64,000 bases of DNA from Diaporthe sp. PMI_573 (lineage: Eukaryota; Ascomycota; Sordariomycetes; Diaporthales; Diaporthaceae): the NCBI GenBank assembly GCA_021399435.1, contig JAJTUP010000002.1, positions 186,001 through 250,000 on the forward strand, in the 5' to 3' direction. Below are positions 21,843 through 32,925 of this stretch, one piece after another. Numbering within the stretch: the stretch's first letter is position 1; each line of letters starts with the position of its first letter. Position numbers and translations under genes: made by a program. The notes under the pieces were generated by a model. That model was not told the DNA's origin and ran no database searches. It saw nothing but the letters and a program-made list of their open reading frames with translations.

Positions 21843-24654
21843 ATGTGCCCTACTCCAGACGCTGCCCCGGCTACCGCCAGCCGTACCAATGGCGCCAATG
21901 GCACCAATGGCAGTGAGCAATGTTTGTCAAACCTTTGCTTGTCCCATTGGGCCCATTGTGTTGGTCTTGTTGACTGCAGAGCCTCCTACTGACGAGCATT
22001 GTGTCTACTAGCCCACCCTGGCTTCACTGGCATCCCCGTAAGTTCTATGCTTCGAACCAGAAGGGGAAGTTCACGTCTAATTGCCGCCTCGATAGACCAA
22101 GACCACACACCGGGCGCCCTACGCACCTGTTGGTGACTTCCTGAGCAATGTCTCCAGGTTCAAGATCAGTGAGTCACAGCCCAGCAAGCCAAGCATCCAG
22201 GCCTCTCGCATCTATGCTATGCCCTGCGAGCATCAAGAGAACACCCCACTGACTCAATTGCCTGCACAACAGTCGAGTCCACCCTCCGTGAGGGCGAGCA
22301 ATTCGCGAACGCCTTCTTCGATACCGAGACCAAGATCAAGATTGCCAAGGCTCTCGACGACTTCGGCGTCGACTACATCGAGCTCACTTCGCCCGCCGCC
22401 TCTGAGCAATCAAGAAAGGATTGCGAGACCATCTGCAAGCTCGGCCTCAAGGCCAAGATCCTGACCCACGTCCGCTGCCACATGGACGATGCCCGTCTGG
22501 CTGTGGAGACTGGCGTTGATGGCCTCGATGTTGTCATTGGCACATCCGCGTACCTCCGCGAGCATTCCCATGGCAAGGACATGACCTACATCATCAACGT
22601 GAGTTGCGATGCGCTGCGACTGGTAGTGCGGGCGTCCAAGCGGTTTCACAATCCTTTGGCCGATATCGGACACCATATTGACGAACGTACAGACTGCCAT
22701 TGAGGTTATCGAATTCGTCAAGTCCAAGGGCCTTGAAGTCCGGTTTTCCAGCGAGGACTCTTTCCGTTCCGACCTCGTCGATCTTCTCTCCGTCTACAGT
22801 GCCGTTGACAAGGTTGGCGTGCACCGTGTTGGAATTGCAGACACAGTGTAAATATGCTTCCATGGCCTCTTACCTGCTTGGAGGCCCTGCTGACACTTCT
22901 GAAGGGGCTGCGCTTCCCCAAGACAGGTCTACGACTTGGTGAGGAGTAAGTACTGGGGTTTTCTTCAGTTCCAATTTCCACCCTCCACCCCTGCGGCTCA
23001 GGCGACTGGGCATGCAGCAGGCACCGGTATTGACTCATACTCCTTACACTGGAAGCAGTGGGGTGGCTGCAATACTATACGGCATCACTGCATGTGCGGC
23101 ACCTGGGCTTAGTCGTGGGTTGCGCATCTACTTGGGAGTCACCACGAAGATGCTGATCCACGGGGATGACGTTCCTACACCCCTCCCGCCATTCCACTCT
23201 GATGACAGTGCTGTCTGCCTGGGAATAGCACACATGTGGCCGTTTTGTCATTGAAGCTCAACAGAATTCTGGCTGACCATTCCCCTTTAGCTTTGCGCGG
23301 TGTTGTCAAGTGTGACATCGAGACACATTTCGTAAGTAAACGCCATCACATCCTGTCTAGGTGTACCGCTCTCGCCATGGATCTCGTCAAGAGCACATGA
23401 TTCGGGGTCTAGATACCCTCTATCCTCAGATGGGTCTTCTCTACCCATGGGAAATATTGCTTGCGCTTTGAACACTTGTGCTTATACACTCACACAGCAT
23501 GATGACACTGGCTGTGCTGTTGCGAATGCATACTGTGCTCTTGAAGCCGGTGCCACACACGGTAAGTCCTCTCCGCAAAATCGATCCAAGGAAATTACTC
23601 TAATTGGTTTTCACAGTTGACACCTCGGTCCTTGGTATGTTCCCATCTTACACTCACACGCTCAGCTCGTTCGTCAGCCGAGTCGTCACATGCTCATAAC
23701 CACCCTGGGAATGTCTGTATTGACCCAAATTCCTCAGGCATTGGTGAGCGCAACGGTATCACCACCCTTGGTGGTCTCATGGCAGTATGTATTGAACAAT
23801 TCCACGACTTTTGGGAATACACTGCTGACTCCATCACAGAGGATGATTGTTGCCGACCGCGAATACGTGACCAGCAAGTAGGTCATATTCTGGAAGTACT
23901 CCGCCTCTTTCGTGCTTTCTAACCAGCAACAGGTACAAGCTCAGCAAGCTCAAGGACCTTGAAAACATGGTGGCCGACGCCGGTATGTCAATATTGCCCC
24001 AACCTTCTAATTAACGCAGAAGAGCTAACGACAACAGTGCAAATCAATGTGCCATTCAACAACCCAATCACTGGATTCGTACGACTCTCGACTCAGTTCT
24101 CCCCTCCGCCTTGCTCTTTCCAGCTAACACCATGGGTAGTGTGCTTTCACTCACAAGGCTGGTATTCACGCCAAGGCCATCCTGAACAACCCAGCGACAT
24201 ATGAGATCTTGAAGCCTGAAGACTTCGGTCTTAACCGCTACGGTAAGTGTACCCTTCGCACAAGTTATCAAGGAGGGTTGCATGCTAATCAGTGGCCTGC
24301 TGTTCAGTCCACTTTGCCTCGAGGTTGACAGGTTGGAACGCCATCAAGAGCCGTATTGAGCAGCTCGGCCTCTCCATGACCGACGACGAGGTTAAGCTCT
24401 GCACACAGAAGGTCAAGGCTATGGCTGACGTGAGGCCGCTGGCCATCGACGATGCCGACTCTGTGATCCGTACTTTCCACAAGAACCTCACGGCGGATGA
24501 GGAGAAGCCCCTGCTCCCCGACTTGACATCTGAGGAGCATGCCAAGTTCAAGAAGGCCGAGAGGGAGATTGCCGGTCAAACCGAGAAGAGAGCATCAGAC
24601 GAGGTTAGTGCCGAGGATACGAATGGCAGCGCCGCCAAGAAGGTCAAGGTATAG
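21843..24654 (+). CDS. LYS20: Homocitrate synthase (lysine biosynthesis)
   Basis: Fifteen exons: 21843-21912, 22012-22037, 22096-22168, 22273-22598, 22693-22847, 22905-22945, 23291-23331, 23498-23561, 23617-23634, 23738-23784, 23840-23877, 23933-23982, 24038-24078, 24140-24242 and 24308-24654. Every junction is GT-AG and in phase; total 479 aa. The enzyme condenses acetyl-CoA with 2-oxoglutarate in the first step of the alpha-aminoadipate lysine pathway. Landmarks are [15 protein letters not shown] (catalytic Arg/Gln), [65 protein letters not shown], the metal-binding HFH reassembled across an intron (ETHF|HDDTGCA), [16 protein letters not shown] and [15 protein letters not shown]. The intron number is very high for this gene and intron 22946-23290 is the longest. 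Confidence 0.97.
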
Positions 24655-25511
24655 ACCGATCATCGAACCTCGGGCAGACGGGAAAACGACCATTACGAGT
24701 CACTGCTGTTCATAGATGATGGATGGGATGAAAATTGGTGAGTGTTTGATTTATGATAATGCGAAGTTGGGGGAGCTTGGGCGAGCATCATCGCTGCACC
24801 GGGGGAAAAAAGCGATTATCACACAAGCCATCTCGAAACTGATTCTTGGTTGAGCTTGGACAGCCCCAGAATCATGCAATCGACGGCGAGCACATTTGTC
24901 ACGCCCTGAGGGCCATTTTGGCCAGGGAATTTCTCTTATTATCGTACCAGGTTGGGAAAATCAAAACTGAAGAACATAACAATTTGCTACAAACAAACTG
25001 AGGAAAAGAATCCAAAAGTGGTGCTCGGAACTACAAAACTTAGATCCAGAGAGGCACTCGCTCCAGTCACACCGCTCGATCGTACGGAGGTTGAGTGCGA
25101 GCAGACTTGGTTCGATATTTGGTTCCATTCGGTAGGTATCTAACCGGCCACCCTCGCCCACAACCTCCGGGCTGGAGGGCCGAAGTCATCACAACGGTCG
25201 AACAATGTGTCATTTGCTCCACTAATACAACCATTTCCAAGATATTATGGCCAGTTTTCTTGTCGCTTGGCGGCTTGTCATTCCCGTCGCACCGTGCCGG
25301 AGGCTAGGCCCCCGTTATTGCCGCTTTCGATCTCAACGTGGTGGAAGCACATTTGATCTCCCGATTCGGCTTGCATGGATCCTCTGTCATGTGGTTCATG
25401 ATCCTCGGACTATGTAAACATGCTTGTGAAACATAAAACCTGCCGCCATGGCCGGTGGAAAGGTGCCGCATCGAAAATCGACTACAATAGGCACAACTTG
25501 AAGTCGAAAAG
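24655..25511. other. Intergenic region, no supported gene
   Basis: Homocitrate synthase 3' flank and upstream region of the GH45 gene. Nothing beyond short chance frames was seen. Confidence 0.5.
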
Positions 25512-26618
25512 ATGTATCGCTCCACTTGCCTCCCGCTCATGACAGCGATTTTGGCTGGAATCGCCAATGCAGCCTCTGGGACCGGGTCCTCCACGAGGTA
25601 ATTACTTTTCTCAACCGAGAGTTGCTACTCACGGTTCTAATAAGTACTGCACAGATACTGGGATTGTTGCAAACCATCGTGTGCTTGGCCAGGAAAGGCC
25701 GACGTGTCCAACCCTCCTTACACATGTGACATCAACGATAACCCACTCTCCAACTATGAGGCAGTCTCGGGATGCCAGAGCGGTGGAACCGCCTATACAT
25801 GTACCAACCAAGCCCCGTGGGCAGTCAACGATCTCGTCTCCTACGGCTTTGCGGCAACTGCCATCAGCGGCGGCACGGAAGGCAGCTGGTGCTGTGCCTG
25901 CTACGCCCTGACCTTCACATCCGGAAAAGCAAAGGGGAAGATGATGGTCGTGCAGTCCGTCAACACCGGCGGGGACCTCAGCGGGAACCAGTTCGACCTG
26001 CAGATCCCCGGCGGCGGCACGGGGATATTCGACGGGTGCACGGCCGAGTTCGGCAGCTCCTGGGGCGCCCAGTACGGGGGCGTCTCGGACCGGTCCCAGT
26101 GCTCGACGCTGCCAGCCAAGCTCCAGGCCGGGTGCCAGTGGAGGTTCGACTGGTTCAGGAACTCGGATAATCCGACGCACACGTTTAAGCAGGTCGCGTG
26201 CCCGGCCGAGCTCACCAAGGTCACTGGCTGTGAAAGGAACGACGACGCCAGCTTTCCGGAATTTGTCATGCCTTCGCCTGCTACCTGGACTGCTCCGACT
26301 CCTACGGCGACTGCTGCTGCTTATGGGCAGTGTGATAGCATGACATGGGATGTGGCTATGCTGGTAGGTCTTCCTGAATTCACGTCCTCGCCCTTTTTGA
26401 AGTATCTACTACGGGTATCTTCCATCGCGCGAGTTGCGACATGAGACTTTCGTCCCCGGATAAATCATGACCAAGGATTACGCTAACCCATACATACAGT
26501 GCCCATCCGGATTCACTTGTAAATACGTGACAGATTGTGCGTCAAATTCCACAACATTTTGCATGTTGGATGTTACATGCTAACTCTGCGTTCAGACTAC
26601 TGGCAATGCGTCCAATGA
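25512..26618 (+). CDS. GH45 endoglucanase with C-terminal CBM1-like module
   Basis: Four exons, 25512-25597, 25655-26363, 26500-26536 and 26596-26618, give 284 aa. A signal peptide (about 1-20) leads into the GH45 signature STRYWDCCKPSCAW (split by intron 1), with the catalytic Asp32 in YWDCC. Many cysteines and the FDLQIPGGGTGIFDGC / TAEFGSSWGAQYGG segments complete the catalytic domain. A short Pro/Thr/Ala linker (about 235-255) precedes a CBM1-like end (YGQCDSMTWDVAML, then CPSGFTCKYVTDYYWQC) assembled over two introns. The enzyme would cleave beta-1,4-glucan outside the cell. Oddity: the CBM1 has lost the usual CGG-GW core, so cellulose binding may be weak. Confidence 0.93.
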
Positions 26619-27196
26619 ACCTCGGCCGTCTTCCTCGTCTTCGACCGCAACGACCTATGACAGTAGCATCACAAAATCAATTCCAATTTCCCACAAGAAA
26701 TTTCAATTATTGCCTTGACTTCTTCGTCCGCGTTTGTCACCTCAGCAACTACTTCTCGACGAGATCAGAAGCCACGAAGATTACTGCAGATGGTGTTTCT
26801 GACTCCGATTCATCCAGAATTGAGTATTGAGCTTCTCATTATTGGCGCGTTGCCAAAAGTTATCATGTTTACGATTGTTTTCGCGTAAATTGTGGTGTTT
26901 GTGCCGACAAAAGCTTTAATTCATGATCATACCAATTAAAATCTGTGTGAATTGAAACAATAAACCTACAATGCCAATTCACGTCATCGCCCAAATATGT
27001 ATACGCTATCAGGGCTATGTCCGCTTCATCACTGCTTCCATGCTATCTATGTACTAGTATTGTGACACAACCACATTGGACCAGTCGGGCTATTCATCGA
27101 CCAAACTTGATTCTGGGCACAAGGGCGAAAAGGTGGCTGAAAATGATTTTGAGGGAAGTGTGCTGGGTTCTCATGAATCGGTACTCGCCTGCAGTG
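26619..27196. other. Intergenic region between convergent genes
   Basis: AT-rich 578 bp between the GH45 gene and the 3' end of the first PTH11-like gene. No gene or structured repeat seen. Confidence 0.55.
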
Positions 27197-28593
27197 CTAG
27201 GAGTATTTGCCTTGGCCAATGCAATGAAAGAGGTGTTCTTTTTCAGTGTGACGTGGTGCCTCCTTCGAAGTAAGCAAAAGTTGCCGGATGGTTGTTGTAG
27301 CGTTGCTCAAATATTCTTTCGAGTGATTGTAAAATATTGGGAAGCAGGAAGCGCATGCAACAATAATTCCGATATTGATCTCAACAGCCCTGACAAAAAC
27401 TATTCAGCTCGTCATGGTCAACCAGGGTCATCGGTCTTAACACGCACATGTAAATGGAGGTTGTGGCTTGTACCCAAAACACATCGGAAGATTTATAGTT
27501 AATCACAAAGCTGGTTAATCGAGCCAGGCTCGTGGCACATGCGCTGTTCAAAATATTTCGTCAGATGTTGCAAGACTTCGTAAGTACTCGTGCCTGGGGA
27601 GAAAGACTTGCGCTGTCAAAGCAAGAATCAAGAAGACTTACGCAAGGCCAGCTGAAAATACGACACCAAGGAATATCTTCTTTCGGGGGCGAAGCTGAAG
27701 TTTGGCAAGCAGCGGGAACGGCAAACAAAGAATCACAAAATCCGAGACAACGCCGAATGATCCGTTGATCAAGACAACAGGTCCGCTAATAGTCTTGCAG
27801 AATTTTGTTCCCTCGTCTGCAATACCCGTGCATTTAATAATGGATTCTATACCAAAACCCACCATAGTCAGGAAGAAAAGGGTCATCACCGTGGCGGTTG
27901 CATATATGACATGACGCAACGTTCGGTTGATGCTGAAGATTCTGATGGAGAGTAGAAGGATACTCAGTTTTGCGAAGAATATTGTGACGGGGTATGTAAT
28001 ACCGCTCGCAGAAATAAGCCAGGCTTAAATCATAAACAGAATTCATTGCACAGGATAGACCGAGGTCCTTACCTGAACGTTGCTCTGCTCTATTAGCCAC
28101 GATGATGGGATATCCCAAAGATGCCTGCCGAATCCTACTTTCGTCACTGATTTGGGTCAGTTGGTCAGTCATGTTGTGGAAAGGACACGAATTTTGAGGG
28201 GAGAGGCAAAGTAGGTCCAACATACTCTGCGTGAACAAAATCGTATGCGCAAGGGATCCGAGCTGTGGAAGTAAGTAGAAAACTCTCAAATGATTTGTAT
28301 TCTCTCAGTATTGACAGCAGCAATGCCGCAGGAGGCTACCCCAGTTAGTATATCGACTTTCAACAGACACTGAAATGAACTAGCTCACCATTATCCCAAC
28401 TCCAGACCTTCGCTAGTTTAGTACGCACAAATACTCGCACAAGGACAGCAAGCAGCATCAAAGATACGAATACCGTATCAATGATACTCAATGCTTGGGC
28501 CTTGCTGGGAGGATTCACCAGATTGGATGTCTGTCCTTCAGGAGCCCTCTGTGCTGGGATATGGTCAAGAAAGTCAATACTGGCGGACGTCAT
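27197..28593 (-). CDS. PTH11-like seven-helix membrane protein (fungal rhodopsin-type domain), splicing uncertain
   Basis: Exons on the minus strand: 28389-28593, 28316-28335 (20 nt), 28226-28262, about 28084-28146, 27642-28023, 27448-27543 and 27197-27389. The model gives about 331 aa. Family landmarks are a first helix (IIDTVFVSLMLLAVLVRVFV) before WSWDN, LGSLAHTIL, the extracellular VGFGRHLWDIP motif, PVTIFFAKLSILLLSIRIF, KFCKTISGPVVLINGSFGV, CLPFPLLAKLQLRPRKKI, LAACATSLARL, and the last helix EINIGIIVACASCFPIFYN. Such proteins are surface sensors or orphan GPCR-like proteins. Problem: exon 4 has a good GT donor at 28072, but it puts exon 5 out of frame by one base. Only a GC donor at 28083 keeps the frame. 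The gene is therefore either GC-AG spliced or a recent pseudogene. Confidence 0.75.
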
Positions 28594-29728
28594 GAAGATG
28601 AGAGATTCCAGGATTGAAGATAGGCCAATATAAAAAAGCAGCAGCTAATACAATCTAAGTTTTTTGTGCTCTGGTGTTGACGATTGGGAGGTTCTGGGAA
28701 ACATGAGGAGCCTAGAAGACAAGCAAGTCTTTGCCGAGACACGCCGTTGGTGGTAGTGAGTGCATGGCAGCTTGTCCCAAAAATAAGATCAGGGCCCTCT
28801 GCGGTTCGGTGGAAAACCACACCGACGGCGCTTGCGCTTAGAACTCAAAATTGAAACTTTTTTTTTCATGTACCGTGTAGCATTCGTTTATCCAGGTAAA
28901 ACCCGAGAAACAGGGACTCCTGGAAGACATGTGTGGGGTCTTTGTGTCAATGTACCTCAAAACTTGGGCCGGAGCACGACGAGCGATGCTTACGTAGCAT
29001 CGTAGTGAAGTGGGCTACATATAGCCCAGTCTTATTGGTTCCAGCACGTATCGCGATGTTGTGCTACCCGCCTAGTGTTCTTGGCTCTAGATTGTTGGTG
29101 CTAGGTTGTATTGTAGTGTTGTAGGCTGTGATACAATGATGTTGGGCTCACATCGCAGTGTTGTGGGCTGCGGCGCAGCTGTTATTCGGAAGGATTCGGC
29201 AAATGGCACGGGGATTTCTCCAGATCATCTGGGAGCTTGACCCGTGTCAGTCAGCCGTCTGACGGCATGCTGCCTCAAATGAGGACATTTACGAGGAACC
29301 GGCACTGGGGCTTATCTGTGGCGAGGCCTTGACAATGACAAATGGCTAATTGGTAGCTTAAAACGCAAGGTTCACATATAATGCGAAGCGGCTGATAGCT
29401 AGACTCGCAGAAGAACAGACCTAAAAGGGGTAGTATGGTGCTCAGAAGCGATCCTCTCTGCCCAGGTGCCTAACCCCTTTCACCCGGTATAGATGTTGGT
29501 CCCACTATCCAGTATCCCCGCTAACTACCCACCACTGCATTCAAAATATGATTCTCATCCAGCCCAGATTTTCACGTCAATTCCTTACTCTGTTTTGGAG
29601 TCACACGACACTCCTCGATTCCTTCATAGCAAACACGCGTTGGCCACCCGATTGGATCGCGGACAGTTTTGCCCATCTGGAATATAATAATGCGTCTGGC
29701 CTTTTGGAATCAAAAGTCAAGTTGATAC
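28594..29728. other. Intergenic region, divergent promoters
   Basis: Holds the promoters of the PTH11-like gene (minus) and the kinase-like gene (plus). Around 28970-29175 there are loose, degenerate copies of a G/T-rich motif like GTAGTGTTGTAGGCTGTG. They are too divergent to define a repeat unit. Confidence 0.45.
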
Positions 29729-29736
29729 TATAAAAG
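29729..29736 (+). promoter_or_regulatory. TATA box of the kinase-like gene
   Basis: TATAAAAG lies 61 bp upstream of the ATG at 29797, at a plausible distance for a short 5' UTR. Confidence 0.5.
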
Positions 29737-29796
29737 TTCATTGTTCTCAGAATTCTTGACCTTCCCCTCAAAATCTCTCATAGCCTGCATCCTGAC

Positions 29797-30966
29797 ATGG
29801 CTGTTGAGAAATCATACGGAGACAGTCACCAAGGCCAGTGGCTCCAGAAAAAGCCATCATGGCTTCAACGTCTCTTGGACCGGCCTTTCCTAGATCCAGC
29901 CACTATCACTGCCGGGTTTTGGAAGCCCCCCGAGGACCCCGATAAACCAAACCTTCCGTATGTGTCAGGCTTCACTGCACAAATCTATAAGCAGGCAGTA
30001 CCAGCAGCTTCGAAGCAGTCGAGACCTCATCTGTCAGATTCTCAATTAGAATCAGTAACGCAAAGTGAAGCTATCGTGTCCAGTTCCCCTGCCTACAATG
30101 AGCCATCTTCGTCCGGGCGGGAGATAGCACGATTGACTGTTGCTGCACCCATCGCTATCGGCGCTGCCCAAGGCTCTCAAGTTCTCACCGTAATGGTCAC
30201 TCCAATTGTCGGCGACAGTTGTGGCGAATCTTTCGAGGCCGTCGCCAAGATTTACGATCCGCTATACTACAGTTTCAAGTCTGACCTCGCCCACTGCCCC
30301 CGAGACTGTGTACAGGATGCAGAGACAGATTACAACGACGAGGTCACGGCATACGAATACTTGCAATGTATTCCAAGTATTGGGCACCTTGTTCCAGAAT
30401 ACTACGGGTCTTGGGTCTTTAATCTACCAATAACCATTCGAGGACAACCCCACACGAGGACGATTCGTATGATTTTGATAGAGTCTCTCAAGGGAACTAG
30501 CATACTCTCAACACGTGTTCGCAATAATTCCGACAGGCGGAAGGCCTTGGACTCATTTCACTATCCAGAAGGGTACCGGCTCGAAGTGCTTGCCCGGGCC
30601 ATGGACAGCTATGTCAGATTATTGAGGAAAGGGCTCATGCAAGGGGATTTTGCGGGACACAATGTTATCCTTGTCCCTCAGAGCCCAGATGCTCCGGAAG
30701 ACAAAGTGTGTGGCCTTGCTATGCCGCGCATCGTTCTCGTTGACTACAACAACGCGTGGATAGACAAGGACATGCCATTGGAGGAGACCATGAGGTTGCC
30801 AGGAAATCCAGCCGTCGCGTTCCGGGGAGAGTACTTGTGGGAAAGCTTTCCAGGCTGGGTACCGCATGAATGGGAAGACGCAAGTTTACAGCAGGAATGG
30901 TTGATCAAAAGGTTCACGGGGCCTGGACGAGAAGAACTGTACTTACCTATACCCGACGATGATTGA
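29797..30966 (+). CDS. Kinase-like-fold protein (APH-type catalytic loop)
   Basis: A single exon of 389 aa. It carries a kinase-fold arrangement: a candidate ATP-anchoring Lys151 in AVAKIYDP, a catalytic loop QGDFAGHNVILV (Asp284, Asn289) resembling the HGD..x..N loop of aminoglycoside-phosphotransferase-like kinases, and a metal-binding VDYNNAW (Asp316) in place of DFG. The hydrophobic segment TIRMILIESLKGTSIL matches the hinge. The first His of the loop is Gln here. Fungi carry many such kinase-like proteins of unknown substrate. The N-terminal 110 residues are low in motif content. Function unknown. Confidence 0.8.
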   Translation: MAVEKSYGDSHQGQWLQKKPSWLQRLLDRPFLDPATITAGFWKPPEDPDKPNLPYVSGFTAQIYKQAVPAASKQSRPHLSDSQLESVTQSEAIVSSSPAYNEPSSSGREIARLTVAAPIAIGAAQGSQVLTVMVTPIVGDSCGESFEAVAKIYDPLYYSFKSDLAHCPRDCVQDAETDYNDEVTAYEYLQCIPSIGHLVPEYYGSWVFNLPITIRGQPHTRTIRMILIESLKGTSILSTRVRNNSDRRKALDSFHYPEGYRLEVLARAMDSYVRLLRKGLMQGDFAGHNVILVPQSPDAPEDKVCGLAMPRIVLVDYNNAWIDKDMPLEETMRLPGNPAVAFRGEYLWESFPGWVPHEWEDASLQQEWLIKRFTGPGREELYLPIPDDD

Positions 30967-31706
30967 GGGGGCTTTGATCTAGGGCATTTTTGCGGACAGT
31001 GTGGCAAAAGGTCTTATTACTACGGCATTTGTCCTCATCAGACTTGCCGCTCTCATGCAGCGTTGTCGTAGATGGCAAGAAGCATATCCAGGTGAATCGG
31101 CTTTATGCAGGCGACCCTCGCTAGACTCACGAGCGCTTGCTGAGTCAAGGCAAAGAAGATGCGGTCTAGAGTCAGATAGAGGCGTCTGAAGGACTACGAC
31201 TCCACTTCCGCCTGCCATCCCCGTGAGACCGTGGGTTACGTGGCAATCCGGGTAGCTGGAAGTTCCTCCGACCGCTGCTTGTCCCACTTGGAAGGTGCAT
31301 GGAGGAGGGAGATAATGCGATGTGAGATCTCAGTGAGCCGCTCTGGGATCAATGATGCTACTGCTATCTTTGTTTTGAAAGATGCAGGTAATAGAACAGA
31401 CTCTCGAAACTTGAAACTGGCATACTTGGAGCGACAGCGCAGAATGGAGGCGGATCTAAGTACCTAGGTGATGAGGTACCTGGGCAATTTATTATTACCG
31501 TAGCCTCTTGGTGCCGTGCTTCTAGGATACATGTAGCCTTGTTCCGTGCCAAGTCCATGTAAGCAAGCTCGACGGACAAACATTGCAGCCTGCTGACGCC
31601 AAGCGGGGTCGATTCTGTCCTACTCGTTCAACACGTTCGGCAGTGGCATGTACAATCGTCAAGTTCCGGCAATTCGAACCCAATCTCAGTCAATGTGAAC
31701 AGCGCC
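30967..31706. other. Intergenic region, no supported gene
   Basis: 740 bp between two genes on the same strand. Nothing beyond short chance frames was recognised. Confidence 0.5.
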
Positions 31707-32550
31707 ATGGCTTCTGACGCCAATACGGAGATCGTTCTTTACGATCTAGCTTGCACTAAGAATGTCTGCTTCTCTCCTGTCGTCTGGCGCATCCGCCTGA
31801 TGCTCAACTACAAGCAAATCCCTTACCGGACTGTTTTCCTAGAGTTCCCGGACATTGAGCCTACGCTCAAGGACCTGTGAGCTTAGCCGTCCTCGTATTC
31901 TGTTTCGCATTCCAGCTCTATCATTGAGTTACCGATGCCAGAATCATAATCTCAGGACCCCTTTTACTGACAACGCTATCAACAGCGGCTTAGTCCCGGG
32001 CGACGGGGCCAAGGGCAGATACACAGTCCCAGCCATCCACCACGTGCCGACCAACAAGTACATCATGGACTCGGCGCCAATATCCCGCTTCCTCGAGGCA
32101 ACGTACCCGGAGCCCCCGGTTCCGCTGGAGTCCGAGCTGGGCCGGGAGATCGAAGCGCGCGTCCGGGCTGTGGTTGGCGCTACCATGTTCAAGTCACTGA
32201 TGCCGCGTGAGGTTAAGATCTTGGCACCGCGCGCAGCCGAGTACTTCCAGCGCACGCGCGAGGTCATGATAGGGCGGAAGCTTGAGGATCTGCTCGATCC
32301 GGCCGCCGAGGAGCAGTCTTGGGCGGCGGTGGAAGGGGTCGTGGATGAGGTAGGCGGGCTGATGCGGACCAACGCGGCCGAGGGCCCGTTTGTGTTGGGT
32401 GCGCGGCCCAGCTACACCGACTTCTTCATCGCGGGTGCTCTTCAGAGTGCGAGGATGATCGACGAGGGTGTCTTTGAAAGGCTGGCGAAGAGACCTGGCT
32501 ATGGTGATATTTACTCGGCATGCCTGCCGTACTTGACGAAGAATGATTAA
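31707..32550 (+). CDS. Glutathione S-transferase, etherase-like (FuA-type)
   Basis: Two exons, 31707-31876 and 31986-32550, give 244 aa. The start at 31707 (GCCATGG) is preferred over an in-frame TTG/ATG-like position upstream. The thioredoxin-fold N-terminus runs IVLYDLACTKNVCFSPVVWR, RLMLNYKQIPYRTVFLEFPD, IEPTLKDLG, YTVPAIHH and IMDSAPISRFLEATYP. The D/E-S-x-x-I glutathione-binding corner is visible as DSAPI. The C-terminal half is helical with the usual FVLGARPSYTDFFIAGALQ. The FSPVVWR-RL-LNYK pattern resembles the etherase-like fungal GST classes linked to aromatic or lignin-derived compound metabolism. The physiological substrate is unknown. Confidence 0.88.
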
Positions 32551-32925
32551 GCGGCTGGTTTGCCGGCACTGGCCTTCAAGGGTGGGGTCTTTACTAAGCT
32601 ATGATTAGAAACTCATCATATCAAATCGTTCAGTGTTTCCGTCCAGCTGTGAATCATTCTACGAGCTTCTACAGACTCCAGGCAGCTGGGTAGTACAGGT
32701 GGGGTGGTGTAACCAACATGCCCAGGTGAACATGAAGGTGGGGACAGCTGCCTGACGAGGGATAGTCCGCAAAAACACGCATATATTCCCGTCTATATGT
32801 CTCTCAGTCAATGTTCCCAGTCCAAATTCACAGTTAACTTCCGAATCAAACTTCCCAGTCAACCCTTGCAGCCAAACTTCTTCCCTCTTATTAGGCTTGC
32901 CTGATCAATAAGACCTCTAGCTGAA
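32551..32925. other. Short intergenic region
   Basis: 375 bp between the GST and the F-box/MGQYWK protein, both on the plus strand. Nothing specific seen. Confidence 0.5.

Noticed and set aside
28970..29175. Loose G/T-rich repeats like GTAGTGTTGTAGGCTG
   Set aside because: Copies are too divergent in length and sequence to define a unit.
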